Shown: piece after piece, positions 35,051 through 46,684 of the stretch
Layout: each line of letters starts with the position of its first letter
Numbering within the stretch: position 1 is the stretch's first letter
Assembly (NCBI GenBank): GCA_035610365.1
Contig: CM069432.1
Coordinates: forward strand, 238,480,104-238,544,103
Direction of reading: 5' to 3'
Source of the DNA: Aquatica leii
Taxonomy: Eukaryota; Arthropoda; Insecta; Coleoptera; Lampyridae
DNA length: 64,000 bases
Translations under genes and position numbers: made by a program
The notes under the pieces: model-generated
What the model was told of the DNA's origin: nothing
The model's input: only the letters and a program-made list of their open reading frames with translations
Database searches by the model: none

Positions 35051-35764
35051 TTTGTACTTTGTGCACAGATACTACTGTACTTTAAATATTTGCAGAATTG
35101 CAACTCACATTACAGTAATTTAACTACGCTTTATCCGATAACATTATTTTGCATTTACTTTTATTTTTGTTTTCAGAAAATTTCTGAGAAAAAATGTGCA
35201 CTTCTTAGAACAGTTTATTTTTATTTGTGGTGTCAACAACCTTAACAGACTTAATTAATGTAACAGGTCCGTAATTTAAGATTCATTTTTCTACAAATTT
35301 GGTTTTTTTTAATCGTTTTAATGGATTTTTTATTTTGACATTTTTGCTTGTATTTATTCTCTAATTTTATCTGCTAAAATAACAACCCGTTAATGAGATA
35401 CATGCTGTATATCTACATTGCTACTGCTGGTAATTTTAGCTGGATGGTACTTGTAATTTCAAAAAATGCTATAATTTGAAATTTAGATTAGTAAAAACAT
35501 TCTGTTGTTTTTGACTACAATTTTTTTCGTAAAGATACGACTCAAAATCCTATTAGTAAATGAAGTAACGCTTATTACACTCCATGATGACAAAAAAGTA
35601 GCTTAAACAGTATATAAAAATGTATGAGATTTTATAATTGAATAAAAAGTTATATAAATCCAATACCAAATTGGTTTGATTTTGAGGATCTGCTAAGTAG
35701 TCTTCCAAAATCAGCAGTTTTGCTTGTGTTAACAATGGCAACAACGAAAGAAGCTGTAACGGTG

Positions 35765-36205
35765 TACCCACAATAACTCTTAAACCAAAAGTCCTGCTAA
35801 CTTGAAATTTGGTATGGAGCTGGCTTTTCATATTTTTTCGGTTCTATTAAGAGATGGGTGTGATTTTTAACATTTTTTTTTATATAATTTTGTACGTACA
35901 TATGTAAATTATTCGAATTATTTTTACAATTTCTTATAGAGATAATTCTTCCTAACTATTTATTCGAATAAAAAAAATTCTAACATTAACAGTTTATTAG
36001 ATATTTTGTTTATATAATGATTTTTACTGATTTACTAAAGGGGAAAGCAATATCAAGGCGGACAAATATAGGGGTTAATTGATACAACATAAGCTTGATT
36101 TGCCATATTTCGGTTATATCTTAATGAATTCGAAGAGAAAAATTTCAAAAAAATTATAGCATGCTAGGAAGTCAATACAAACGTGTACATGTCACCGTCG
36201 TCTAC
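35765..36205 (+). repeat. 760-bp dispersed repeat, copy B (partial)
   Basis: It starts within the repeat at ACCCACAATAACTCTTAAAC and contains AACTTGAAATTTGGTATGGA, GAGATGGGTGTGAT, AAATATAGGGGTTAAT and CAATACAAACGTGTACATGT in the same order as copy A at 12501-13262. It lacks the 5' 200 bases and the internal tRNA-like segment. Confidence 0.75.
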
Positions 36206-38680
36206 ATTAGATCTAAACTTTAGTCCAATAAATATCATCGTGGTAAGCATAATTTAAAAAACATTGACTAATATATATGAATCAAAGTAATTGACTTTTA
36301 ATCTAATGAAAACCTGCAAAATTGGTATACCTAACCTACAAATCTAATGTATTAATGTTTACATTTGTCATAAAAAATCTTATTATTCAATAAAGAAACT
36401 GACACGCCACGCAGATCACAATTCTAAGCTACAGGGCACAAGAAATTATTGAAAAGTAACTAATGAATGAAAGAAAGGCAGAAAACCGCATTTCACCTCT
36501 TTTACCAATGGTTTCATCATCTTATAACATAACCTTATAATTTTTAAAATCAAAGATTAACATTTTGCTATTGGTGAAAATTGTGAAATTTTTAAGGCAG
36601 TCTAGGCAAAACTAAAATTTAGAAAAAAATTATTCTACCTCGGAGTTTGTATTTCACACATACGGCACATTAAAAAGACGTCTGTGCTTGATCACTTTAT
36701 GCCGTCATTATAAAGACGTTCTTTTCTAAGACCTCTTTATCCTTTTCACGTCATATATCTTAGTGTAATTAGTTATTTACGTCATAATGACGACACCGGC
36801 CGGGTTGCTTGCGAATGTAATTTCAATTGCGTTTGTAATTCTGTTTTATTTTAACAGCTCGTTGTTTGTTGTTTAGCTGCACGCTAAAACACGTTTTTTT
36901 TAATTTTATGAAATGTACAAACGTCGATATTTTTCTGTTTAATTTTAATTAGGTTTGTTTTAAAGAACAAACAGGATATATGCATTTTAAGGTTGGCTTC
37001 TATACATGAACAATAACCTATTTTGCATGTATTTTTTAAGCAACGTTTATTCGGGTCATGTGAGTTTAATTAAAAAGAAGAACATTGTTTGTTTATTTGC
37101 AAACACTAATAAAACCGAACCTTTTCTTCACTGTAAATGAATAAAGTTTGTCTGATTATCAGTTTTCGTCAGTGTGGCAACTATGTGCCGTCTAAAATTA
37201 TCATGCTCCGAGTGTCAGCCCACTTAGCAACTTATCTTAATTGATTAAATTAGTTTTGTTTTCACACTTTGCTATAGCTGACGCAATAAAAGACGTTATC
37301 TTAACCGAAAAGAAAAAATTAACGTTTTACAACAATATAAGTTGTCAAAAAACATTCAGCAAAATGAAACACAATAATTATACATAGAAATTGTTATTAA
37401 ACTATCAGTGGCTCTTTTATCCACGTAGATGGCATTGACCACCAATTTCGCAATTCAAACACAATAATAATGACAAATTAGAAAATAAAGCCAACCAGAA
37501 ACATATAGAATAAACAGTGGCGACTTCTCTATTAGGTCATTTGGTCAATGACCCTCCAAAAAATGAATAAGGAATGTATTTTATTTACTTTAAAGTTACA
37601 GAAAATTTGCGTTTAAAATCAGCGTTTCAATTTTATACGTTTAAATAATTGTCAATTTAAATGCAACAGATACGAAAGCTTGCGAATTTACCCGAGGCTG
37701 ACACGTACATCTGCCCCAACTATGCCCGCATGTATACTATACCGAAGCGGAATCGTAAATTATAGTTATTGTAGTCAAGAATGAGACACACAGAATACAA
37801 TTTTATGCGAGTTAAAAAAGAAGATAAGTAAATATTTAAATGCTTTCGCGCGGTCTACAACCGGACCGCCTACTCAGTGCAATGCTTACGTGACTTATCA
37901 TTATCTGCGCAGCACGTGTGTGTAAAACACAGATGCTAGAATGCACATTTCTTATCACATATGACAAACTTGACAGCAGATTTTTTTATATGATCGATGA
38001 TGTTCATTTCTTCTAAGGGACGACTTATCCTTTTTGTTTCATAATGACGGTGGTACAAGACATAAATTAATAGCTAATAATAGTTTACACGTTTAGAATT
38101 TAAGTTTAATGCTCGTCCTCAGCCTTTACTTCAAGTTCGACAGACCAGTAAACATATAAAAATAAAGAAGTTATTAGTAAATTTAAATAATCTATGATTC
38201 GTTAGATTGGATTTGTGGATTTGAAGTAAATAATGGATTTTACTTTATCGTAAATCGTAAACGTAACATATGATAATCTTTAAAATTGCCATAATCCAAA
38301 TCAAATTATTTTAGAGGTTACTCATTGAATAATTATTGTTTCTGTAACCATATCAAATCGTAAACACATAACGGAACTTCTTTGTAAATGTGACGTGCAA
38401 ACTAACATCTAAAGCACATTAATCGTATATCGCATTACAAAAATTTAAGTCAAAGAACGTAATTGTATGTATGTATCTAACATAATTTTTCGTATTGTAT
38501 AGAAACGTGTCACAAAAAGAAAATTTTCATACGTAAAAATGTAGTTATAAGGAAATACTATAACGCAAATTCCAAAGCTTAAATAATGCGTAAAGAACAA
38601 AAAAAAACTTACCTCTACTACAACGAAAGCAGTTTCACGGCGTAACAACGAAGCCGTACACCACATTTAAAATTTTCATA
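36206..38680. other. No gene recognised
   Basis: Mixed AT-rich sequence. At 36665-36795 a patch with repeated AAAGACGTC, ACGTCATTAT and TTACGTCATAATGACG words resembles the one at 32336-32460 and ends CCGGCCGGGTTGC; both look like relics of one MITE family. GC-richer bits at 37690-37770 and 37840-37930 have no recognisable content. Confidence 0.4.
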
Positions 38681-38697
38681 TGTGGCAGGCTGCCACA
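38681..38697. repeat. 17-bp perfect palindrome
   Basis: TGTGGCAG-G-CTGCCACA forms a perfect 8-bp stem around one base. It is immediately preceded by a short AT-rich hairpin-like stretch (AAATTTTCATA). It may be the relic of a terminal inverted repeat; no function can be given. Confidence 0.4.
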
Positions 38698-38907
38698 GAA
38701 CGAGAACTTCGCCCGATGCCCAAAGATGACTTAAAAACGCATGTGCATTTTGTAATTACGTTGGGCAGAATCATTTGCGTACACAGTGCATAAAAACATG
38801 TTAGTTAAAATCAGATATATTCAATCGAAAAAAATGTGTACAATGCACGGTAACAAAATTTGCTTTCGCTACCTGATAAGCGTATTTTTACTTTCTTATT
38901 ATTTATT

Positions 38908-40440
38908 TAAGAAAAGTATAGCGATCGAAATTTTTTTCAAAATTTTTCTTGCATAATTTTACGTTTCAAGGTCTCTTGAATCAGAAAAATATATTTTTGA
39001 CAAAAAAATTTTTCATATCTGTGTGTGTGTCTGTGTGTAACGATGTACCCAAGGTAACTTTCGAACCAAAAGTACTAGTAGCTTAAAATTTGGTATGGAG
39101 CTGGTTTTTCATATTCTCTCGGTTCTATCAGAAGATGGGTCTGATAAAAAAACCTAAAGTGGGTGTATCCGCCATTTTCAACAGTCTGATCCCGATTATA
39201 CGAAACACCGGAAACACACTAAATTTTTTAACCCGCCGTTTTAACCGAAACAAATCTAGACGAAACTCCCGATTAACCGAAATTTTAAATTTCATCGTAT
39301 AACAAATTTGTAGAATAACATCTGGTCGGTCGTTTCGTTGAAAACGTTGAGAAACCCGAAAGCATCTAATAAAAATTTGTCTGCATAAATGAGGGTTGTA
39401 AATGGTTTATTAGAATCAGAAAATCATTAAAAAGTGTTGCCAAAGATTATTGTGTAGGTATAAGCACAGTTTCCGAATGGAAAAAAAATCGACAAAAAAT
39501 TTAACAATAGTATAGTGTACTAACATCCCCAACATCGAAGCAGAAGTCAATGAAACAGGGCGAATACAATAGAATTGATGAGACATTGCATTTATGGTTT
39601 ACTTAACAACGCGACCGTGGTATTCCAATCTCGAGTCCTATATTGCAGCAAAAAGCAATTGAAATCGGTGAAAACCTTCCCGTAATCGAAGTTTCCTGAT
39701 GATAGATTTGCAGCAAGCGACGGTTGGTTATCGAGATGAAAGACCGCCACGGCGTACGTCAACTAAATATTTGCGGCGAAAAATTGTCTGCTAATCAAAC
39801 CGAAGTTGAAAATTTTAAACAAACGTTTAAGGAACTCATAGAAAAAGAGAATATACACAAATCAAATTTATAATTGTGACGAAACTGGTCTCTATTAGCT
39901 GGAAGAAATGAATGTACTGCGGCCGGTTACTAAAAAATAAGAACCGGGTAACAATTCTTGCCTGTAGTAATTTTTTGGGACGGCATAAGCTGCGTTTAAT
40001 GTGCATTGGCAAATCCGTGAAGCCAAAAGCGTTTAAAAATATACTCGCTAACGTTTTACCACTTTATTATCGACACCAAAGAAGTGCTTGGATGAACGCA
40101 AGATTATTTAAAGACTGGTTTTATAAAGAGTTTCTTCCTGGAGTTGATAGAAAATGCACCATCTCACGCAAATCAAAATGAACTAAGAAGTGAAAATTTC
40201 AGAGTTTTGTTTTTACCACCGAACGTAACATAATTAATCCAACCTATGGATCAGGACGTATTAGAGAATTTCAAAAAGCACTATCGACGAAACTTGCTGC
40301 AATCAATTCTGGAAAGAGTAGATATTGGTGAAGGACAATACAATGCAAACGTGTACATATCACTTCAAAGTGATTCAACAATACTTTAAAACAATATTCT
40401 TTCATCATTTCTTTTAGGAAAGTCTGTGGTGACCATTGCT
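38908..40440 (+). repeat. 760-bp dispersed repeat, copy C, split by a Tigger relic
   Basis: The left part, 38908-39181, begins GTATAGCGATCGAAATTTTT and continues through TTTTTGACAAAAAAATTTTT, the TGTGTGTGTCTGTGTGT tract and GTATGGAGCTGG to CCATTTTCAACAG. The right part, about 40336-40440, resumes at AATGCAAACGTGTACATATC and ends near GTGGTGACCATTG, as in copy A. The middle is replaced by the pogo/Tigger remnant. Confidence 0.7.
39182..40335 (+). pseudogene. Tigger/jerky-like pogo transposase remnant
   Basis: It begins CAGTCTGATCCCGATTATAC, a plausible element end. Translation in shifting plus frames gives KSVAKDYCVGISTVSEWKKN (HTH, near 39430), MKQGEYNRIDETLHLWFTQQ without its stop (CENP-B-type HTH, near 39550) and KLSANQTEVENFKQTF (39790). 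NCDETGLY follows (first Asp, 39875), then NRVTILACSNFLG, GKSVKPKAFKNI and RSAWMNARLFKDWFYKEFLP (39912-40140), ENAPSHANQNEL (second Asp changed to Glu, 40150) and LIQPMDQDVLENFKKHYRR (third Asp, near 40250). The architecture is that of TIGD-type pogo transposases. Many stops occur, and the right end of the element was not found. Confidence 0.75.
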
Positions 40441-42336
40441 TTTGCTTGATAGCGATTGCCGTCATACTATTGTTTACTTGTTACCAAATATTCATAATGC
40501 AGTTTTATGGTTTTACTCATATTGGAAAATTTACACACGTCCATGATAGTAATTTCACAGCTTAAATTTTGTATAATTATTACTACTAACGTGTGTAAAT
40601 TGTTTCTCATCTGCGGAAACAATGTACGTATAACTCGCAAGCAAGATGGCCTGTTACTAAAATTTGGTTTGTGGTATGAAATGTTCTTATTATTTTAAGA
40701 GGGTTAAAATTGACCTAAATTAAGTGCCTTGATTAATAATGAACGTGTATTCGCTTGGTGTGTCTCCTTGTAAGCTCCCGTCAAGAACCCATTATTTATA
40801 TTTTTATATTGTTTCTACCAAGTCTTTTCCTAATAGTCTTTATTTGTCTTTAGAAATTCTATTACTAATTACTATTATTAAAAAATTGATTATTATTAAC
40901 AATGTTTTTTAAGATTTGATCTAGTAACTATACACATGTTATTGTTATAAAACAATTTAAGATTAACAACATATGAGGCAACATAATGAACGTCTCTTAA
41001 TTCGCAGAAGTAATGAAAAATTATGCAGAGAAGCAATGTCTTTTTTTGCAAATACTGTTTTTTTTAATTTTCTTTAATCGCAGCACAAAAGTAAACATAA
41101 GAATTAAAAATATGTATAAAATCACTTTTCACTGTCCATGTTTCACATAAGCATATTAAATCCAAACTCAAAGCTTTATTTAATTCAATCAGATTTAGTT
41201 TATTATAGAAGTGATCTAAATCTAAATAGGAAACTACAAACTTATATAGGTACTACATATTTTAATTTAGTTTAAAATTGAAATATTAATACATATTTTT
41301 TTGTAATTTGCAAGATGAAAAACATAAAATTTGTTTTATAATACTGCAAGATTAAATTATAGATTTTTTTTAGTTTATTTTAATTAAGAATAGGCAAATA
41401 ACTATATAACTTTATTTGTTGTTTTACTACGTTAATAGAAACGGTGTTTTACTAATATCAATACATTACGTACTTAAGCAACTTTATTTTATAAGTTTTC
41501 AAATTGCTTCTTTTTTAGATACGCTCTTACTGCCAATAGACAAAAACAAGTTGAACATACAATCGAGTTTTATTTATTGAAATTTGAAACACGCGTTACT
41601 ATAATGCTTGTTTAGTGAAAATCTCCGTTTGGATTGTACTTAGATTGCTTTTCTATTTTCCTTTAACAAAATTATATTGGTATTTTTTGCATTAGCTGTA
41701 CTGGTGCGTTTTTTGTTTGTTATTTATGTATATTTTATTTACTTTTTTCTTGTTACAAACAATAAAAAAGTTCAATATGTTGAATAACAATATTTTTTAT
41801 TTTAATCAACAAATAGAATGTTAAAATTGATAGACTATGTATAAAAACTGCAATTATTAAAATAATAAATCAAAAAAGACTTTGATGTATTTATTTCACG
41901 CATTATTGGTTCAACTGCGGATGTTTTAATCCAAAAAAGAATCTAAAAGCATTTTTCACATATTATACCACATACATTTTACTCTTGGTGGCGTTTTATT
42001 ATTTTTTATTAGTTTATTATTTATTATTTTTTATAGTTTATTAAAAATGTTAGTAAACGTTTAATCTGAGTTTTAAACATACAGGTTTTCTTTGCTTAAT
42101 AACACCACATGGATAGGTGTTATCGTGCATCGTAGTGTTATAGCTGTAATCTTCAGATGATTGGGTGAATTTTGAAAAATTGATTAGAATGAAAATTTTT
42201 TATAACCAATTAATACTGGAATAAATTATCTTTTAAAAAGTTGATCTGTTCAAATCATTTTTCAATATTTTCAGATTTGTTACATGAATATTACAGTTGT
42301 TCTCATGTGTTAAAGCAGATTAAAAAAATATAATAA
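40441..42336. other. AT-rich DNA, no gene recognised
   Basis: Only short AT-rich ORFs without motifs are present. Confidence 0.55.
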
Positions 42337-42476
42337 CCCAAGCAACACATTGGTATAAAAAACGTCTAAATGTCCGGCTAACAGACGTTTATTAGACATT
42401 AAAACGTTTTTAAACGCGTTATTAACGTTTATTAGACGGACATTTAGACGTTTTTTGTACCAATGTGTTGTTTGGG
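42337..42476. mobile_element. 140-bp hairpin MITE with 10-bp flanking repeat
   Basis: The left arm starts CCCAAGCAACACATTGGTAT and the right arm ends with its near-complement ...TACCAATGTGTTGTTTGGG. Pairing extends about 40 bases per arm, through AAAAACGTCTAAATGTCCG. The element is flanked on both sides by AATATAATAA (42327-42336 and 42477-42486). A duplication of 8-10 bases would fit hAT or Mutator-type transposition, although the AT-rich flank allows some chance extension. No coding capacity. Confidence 0.75.
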
Positions 42477-42489
42477 AATATAATAATCA

Positions 42490-43059
42490 TAATAATAGTA
42501 ATTCAAGAAAAGATATTAAAATTTACTTACGTTAATCCTCTGGAAATTTTCTTAGCCGGGTGGCACCGTACACCCTTTCAACCACGAAATAAATCGAAGC
42601 CTCCCTTTACTCAGAAATAAACAATTGCTTGACTTACCCTTATTCTTCTTTCTCAGAATTTATCAGTATTAAATCTATATGACCAACAATAAAAACAGCA
42701 CCACAGGTTTAAACTAAGCACCACTCATAACAATTAAGAAAAGTAATTATTATCAAATTGTACGAAAAGAGCCGGATTACTGGTTGTTAAGTAAAGTCTC
42801 AAAATTCGAAAAATGTTTGAAGGGTGAGAATTTCACTCAAGGTAAAGGCAGCATGCAACGGAAACGATTTCGCATCTAGCGGAAACGACGGAACCAAAGA
42901 CTCCCGCTAATTTACCAACCACCTAAAATAAGCAACGCTAAGTTAAAAGCGACAGAATAGAGAACAATAACAACAAATTAGAAAAACAAAATAAGAACGG
43001 AAAGGTGAAGTTATACGGACCTAAGAAACGAAGCTAACCACAAAAGCAAGCGACTCTAA
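42490..43059. other. Probable 3' end and LTR of the adjacent BEL/Pao remnant
   Basis: Noncoding sequence of intermediate GC content lies next to the integrase tail on the minus strand. It would hold the element's 3' untranslated region or LTR, but no LTR boundary could be placed. Confidence 0.3.
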
Positions 43060-43400
43060 TAACCACCCAATGTGGCTATTCAAGAAAGATCGTTAAGCCC
43101 TGGATGTATCTCGGTCACTCTACCAACCAGCCATGAAATTAACGGTCGGTTAGGATCTTGTACTACAACTACCACACCCACTCGGGATTCTGGGTTATGT
43201 TGCAACCATTTTTTTCGTTGAGTTTAAGTATGCAAATATTCTGCGGAGCAGCGACGCCAAAAACATTGTATAATGCTATTTTGATTTCGCCTACGTTGTT
43301 TGAAAGTAAAGTTATTATCGTCTAGAAAAAAAGGAGAGGCAAGCAAAACTTCGCCGATAAAAAAATGTCTTGGATTCAAATAGTTTGCAGCTTTGACGGG
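43060..43400 (-). pseudogene. BEL/Pao integrase C-terminal fragment
   Basis: On the minus strand from about 43385 it reads LNPRHFFIGEVLLASPFF, then FTFKQRRRNQNSIIQCFWRR and CSAEYLHT. After a stop come RKKWLQHNPESRVGVVVVVQ, DPNRPLISWLVGRVTEIHPG and LNDLS. The order (L)NP.HF.IG, W.RW..EYL..L..R.KW, then D.N.P...W.(L)GR(V/I)TE(I/L)HPG is diagnostic of the C-terminus of BEL/Pao integrases. Above 43400 the homology fades (possible IEA(I/V)LNSRPL relics near 43480). It is a different fragment from the BEL remnants at 16-17.7 kb and 27.5 kb. Confidence 0.7.
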
Positions 43401-46400
43401 ATGAGATGAAAAGATTGGCTATTTAATATTGTCATGTTACCAATTTGGCAATATAAGAGATGTTAAGCAGATTTATTAGCTGGTTTTCAGAGGGCTCTAA
43501 AATATCGAGCTAACACAGGAAAACAACAGCTTCGTTTATTTTCTTATTTACATTGTACAACTGACCCTAAAGCAGAATGAGAGAAAGAGACTCCAGAGTC
43601 GAATTGCATTTACATAGTATCCGTATGAGCTCGTGGTTACGCCACTGTTATCATTAATTAAAATTATTACACAAACACACCAAAAAAAAGGCAAAGCTAC
43701 TGCAGACTTTGAAAGTATTAGTCTCTATTTTAGTATACCGTCGCAATAGACAAACGGTAGTATTAAAGATAAAAACGTTCGCGATAACTTATCCAAAGGT
43801 CCAATCTACCCGTAGTCTTGACGTCAAGCTTAGGAGTGAGATGTCATAATGGGTTTGAATTACCCTGTAAAATCAAACAAAACGTCGTCGCGTACTTCCA
43901 CTTCCTTTAATTAGTAAGCTTAATATTTGAATAAAATTTTTAATAAGCGCATACGAAATAAGGCGGTCTCCGATACGAGTTACTTGATGGCATGCCGTTG
44001 CTAAGACGTTAATGGCACGTTTTCCCGGTCGATACACCGTTGGATTAACAGAAAGTGTATATACCCCTTGTAATTTTATAGAAGGGCGAGTAACATTTTC
44101 TTTCTTACAGCTTTACGGCGGTTTTATTTCAGAAGATATAAACAGCAAGTATCCACCAAAAAGATAAACAGCAAATATGAACCGGAGATGAATAGAAGTT
44201 ACAAAGAAAACCAAGTAGATTGCAAGTCACAACTACGTGTAAACGCGCAGATACTCCGTGCAGGTGATTCGAAAAATTTTTTCGTCGCCCCCTTCATTCT
44301 CCAATTAAGATGCCTGACAAAAAACGTTTGCTGAAAGGAAAGTATCCGTAAGACAGATGTCGACATATGACGAGAAATTGTATCCCTTACCCATCCTTAT
44401 GCGTTCTCATACTAGGTGCATGCAACGTAGTTAAAGTACAAGAACAAAATGGCCGTAACCGGCTAAAATTGAACCAAGCTGCATCGTACGACGACTCAAA
44501 ATTTAACTAACGCATGCAAACTTGTCTTTGCGTGCCGACGTCTGCAAGGTTGTTTAACCGCCAATCGTAAAACTCCCAAAAGTTGATTTTTAGTCGTTAC
44601 AGGTGCAGACAAACAAATACAGGTAGCTTTTAGTAGTACGAGACGAACGAAGAGAATTAACCGTAAAGTAAAAAATCCGGCACACTTTGCACCGGTACGG
44701 TGAATGATTTATATGAATCCGCGATCCGCCGGTAACCATGTTTTTTCTCAAGAATTCTTACCACAACAAAATTATTTAAATACCTTTCACATTTTTTTTA
44801 TCTTCTACATCTCTACGTTTTATATTTTCCAACAAGATTTCATCACTGCTGGAACTACTTGGAAATTTTTCACTATTATCTTGATCTGAGAAACTGTTCT
44901 TGAAGCAAACTCTTTTTTTCACTATTGGAAAACTTCTGACATGTTTTTTTTCCATTCTTAACCAATTCCTTATTAGGCGTATTAACCTTTTACTTTTATT
45001 TCGTATTTTTTATGTTTGATGCGGCTTTTGGGAACGGCCGTATGACTTACGACAATTTAAATGATGAAGAAACAGTTAAAATTGAAGTTAAAGCAGGAAG
45101 AATATTATTTTGAATAATCGACTGTGTAAAAGGATTGCTCCAAGATTAAGCAATATTTATTTTCACCTTTAAATACTGTTTTGGATTATTCTTTGTCTCT
45201 TCTGATAAATCACCTTCTAAAGTCTTATTTCTTGGTCAGTGACATATACAGGTAACAATGTATTATCTCAAAAGTCAAGGAGCTCAATCATTGTCACCTA
45301 AAGTCCTTTTTGAATATTCTCTTTAGTAAAAGGTTTACTAAATGTTAATCGGTTAGCAGTTAGCATCACAATGTAATTTTGTTTCGCTAAGCAAATAAAG
45401 AAACAATCAAAGATTAATAAGATCTTTTGTAGATTTTTTTGAGCAATTAAATGTTTAAGATATTCTAAAAACGTCCTTTCATTAGACTATATATATATTT
45501 TTCTTTTGAGACCATGGTAAAGTAGAGTGGAGTAGAGCTGTGTGCAATTCTTAGTTTGCAGAAAACATTTTGTGAACATCATTTTTTGCTTGTTCAAAAT
45601 AGTCCGCATTATTTTGATTTTGTTGTGTATTATTACAAATTGTGAGCGGATGAAAGAAAGATGGCCAAAAGAGTAGTTCCGTAAATTCTATACTTTTTAT
45701 AGGCAGTTCGCACTTTAACCTTATTACCTTCATTTTCTTTATTTTCTATGTTTTTTTAGCGCAGGGTAATGTTTTAAAGCTGATTTCTCACTAGGTAAAA
45801 CTTGACCATTTTGTAAGATTATTTATTAACCAATTGAAATCGAATCTTTTGCAGTGCATTTTGTATATAAATACAAATAAAACGCCCAAGCTCGATTTTT
45901 TATTTGTTTTAAATAAATGATTTAAATTGTTGAGTAAACATTTTTTGAAAAATCGAGCGTAGTAGGAGGTGTAAGAAAGTTAGTGTTCGCACTCTTTATC
46001 TATATGCAAAACATAACATGACGACGTCTTAAAAGTTGCACTGTACATGTTTCAATGAAGTCAAATTTTTATGAAATGCAACCGAGTTATTTTATTTTTT
46101 TGTCAAACTACAATGCAAAGCATCATCTTAAAATCTGTTGTTGCCAAACTTTTATTCCAGCGGGTCTTGCTGGTAACAACCACGACATCACAACTAGCTG
46201 AAATGTAGTCGAGTGGAGAATGAAGAAAACAGCCGCCACTTCATGCTTACTTGTAGAATCCTTGGTTCGGAGACATCACGGATACATATGAATTATGAAC
46301 CCACTGTCGAAGAAATTAAATAGAAGTAGAAAATCAAATAAATTGAGAACGAGAAAACGTAACAGATTAGTTGTACCTATATTTTTCAATAGGCAAAGGT

Positions 46401-46473
46401 TTAATAAATTATAGATAAAATCGATCAAACAGTAACAACTACAAACAGTCGCAATAATTACATGTGTTTTCAT
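43401..46473. other. Unassigned region, partly GC-richer
   Basis: Stretch 43400-44700 is richer in GC than its surroundings and probably contains further degraded BEL/Pao or other TE sequence; no reading frame is convincing. The rest to 46473 is AT-rich. Minus-strand peptides around 44700-45730 contain low-complexity serine/acidic runs (SSSSSDEILLENIKR), but no family is recognised. Confidence 0.35.
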
Positions 46474-46684
46474 CAGGAAAGATGCGAGAGGGGAGAGACA
46501 TAAAAAATACTAATTGTGACTAGTCAGTATTACGAACAGTAGTCAACGAAGACATAGAAATTTGTATTATTAAATATGATAAGTTAATTAAATGTAAAGC
46601 GATAATAAAGAAATTTACTACAAAATACAGAAATAGGATATATCTACAAGGAAATTGCCCAGAATATGAATAAAAGACTACAAA

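Larger units (their letters stand above)
32594..35242 (-). mobile_element. Tc1/mariner-superfamily element with about 150-bp inverted ends
   Basis: The left end (32594-32750 or so) starts AGGTTGTTGACACC and the right end finishes with GGTGTCAACAACCT at 35242. Both are flanked directly by TA (32592-32593 and 35243-35244), the target duplication of this superfamily. The inverted ends stay similar for about 150 bases, sharing ATAATGTTATCGGATAA and AGTTAAATTACTGTA. A transposase remnant of the same superfamily lies inside on the minus strand. The length, 2,649 bp, is larger than a simple mariner because the centre (33600-35000) contains extra AT-rich sequence and a further inverted pair. Confidence 0.7.
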
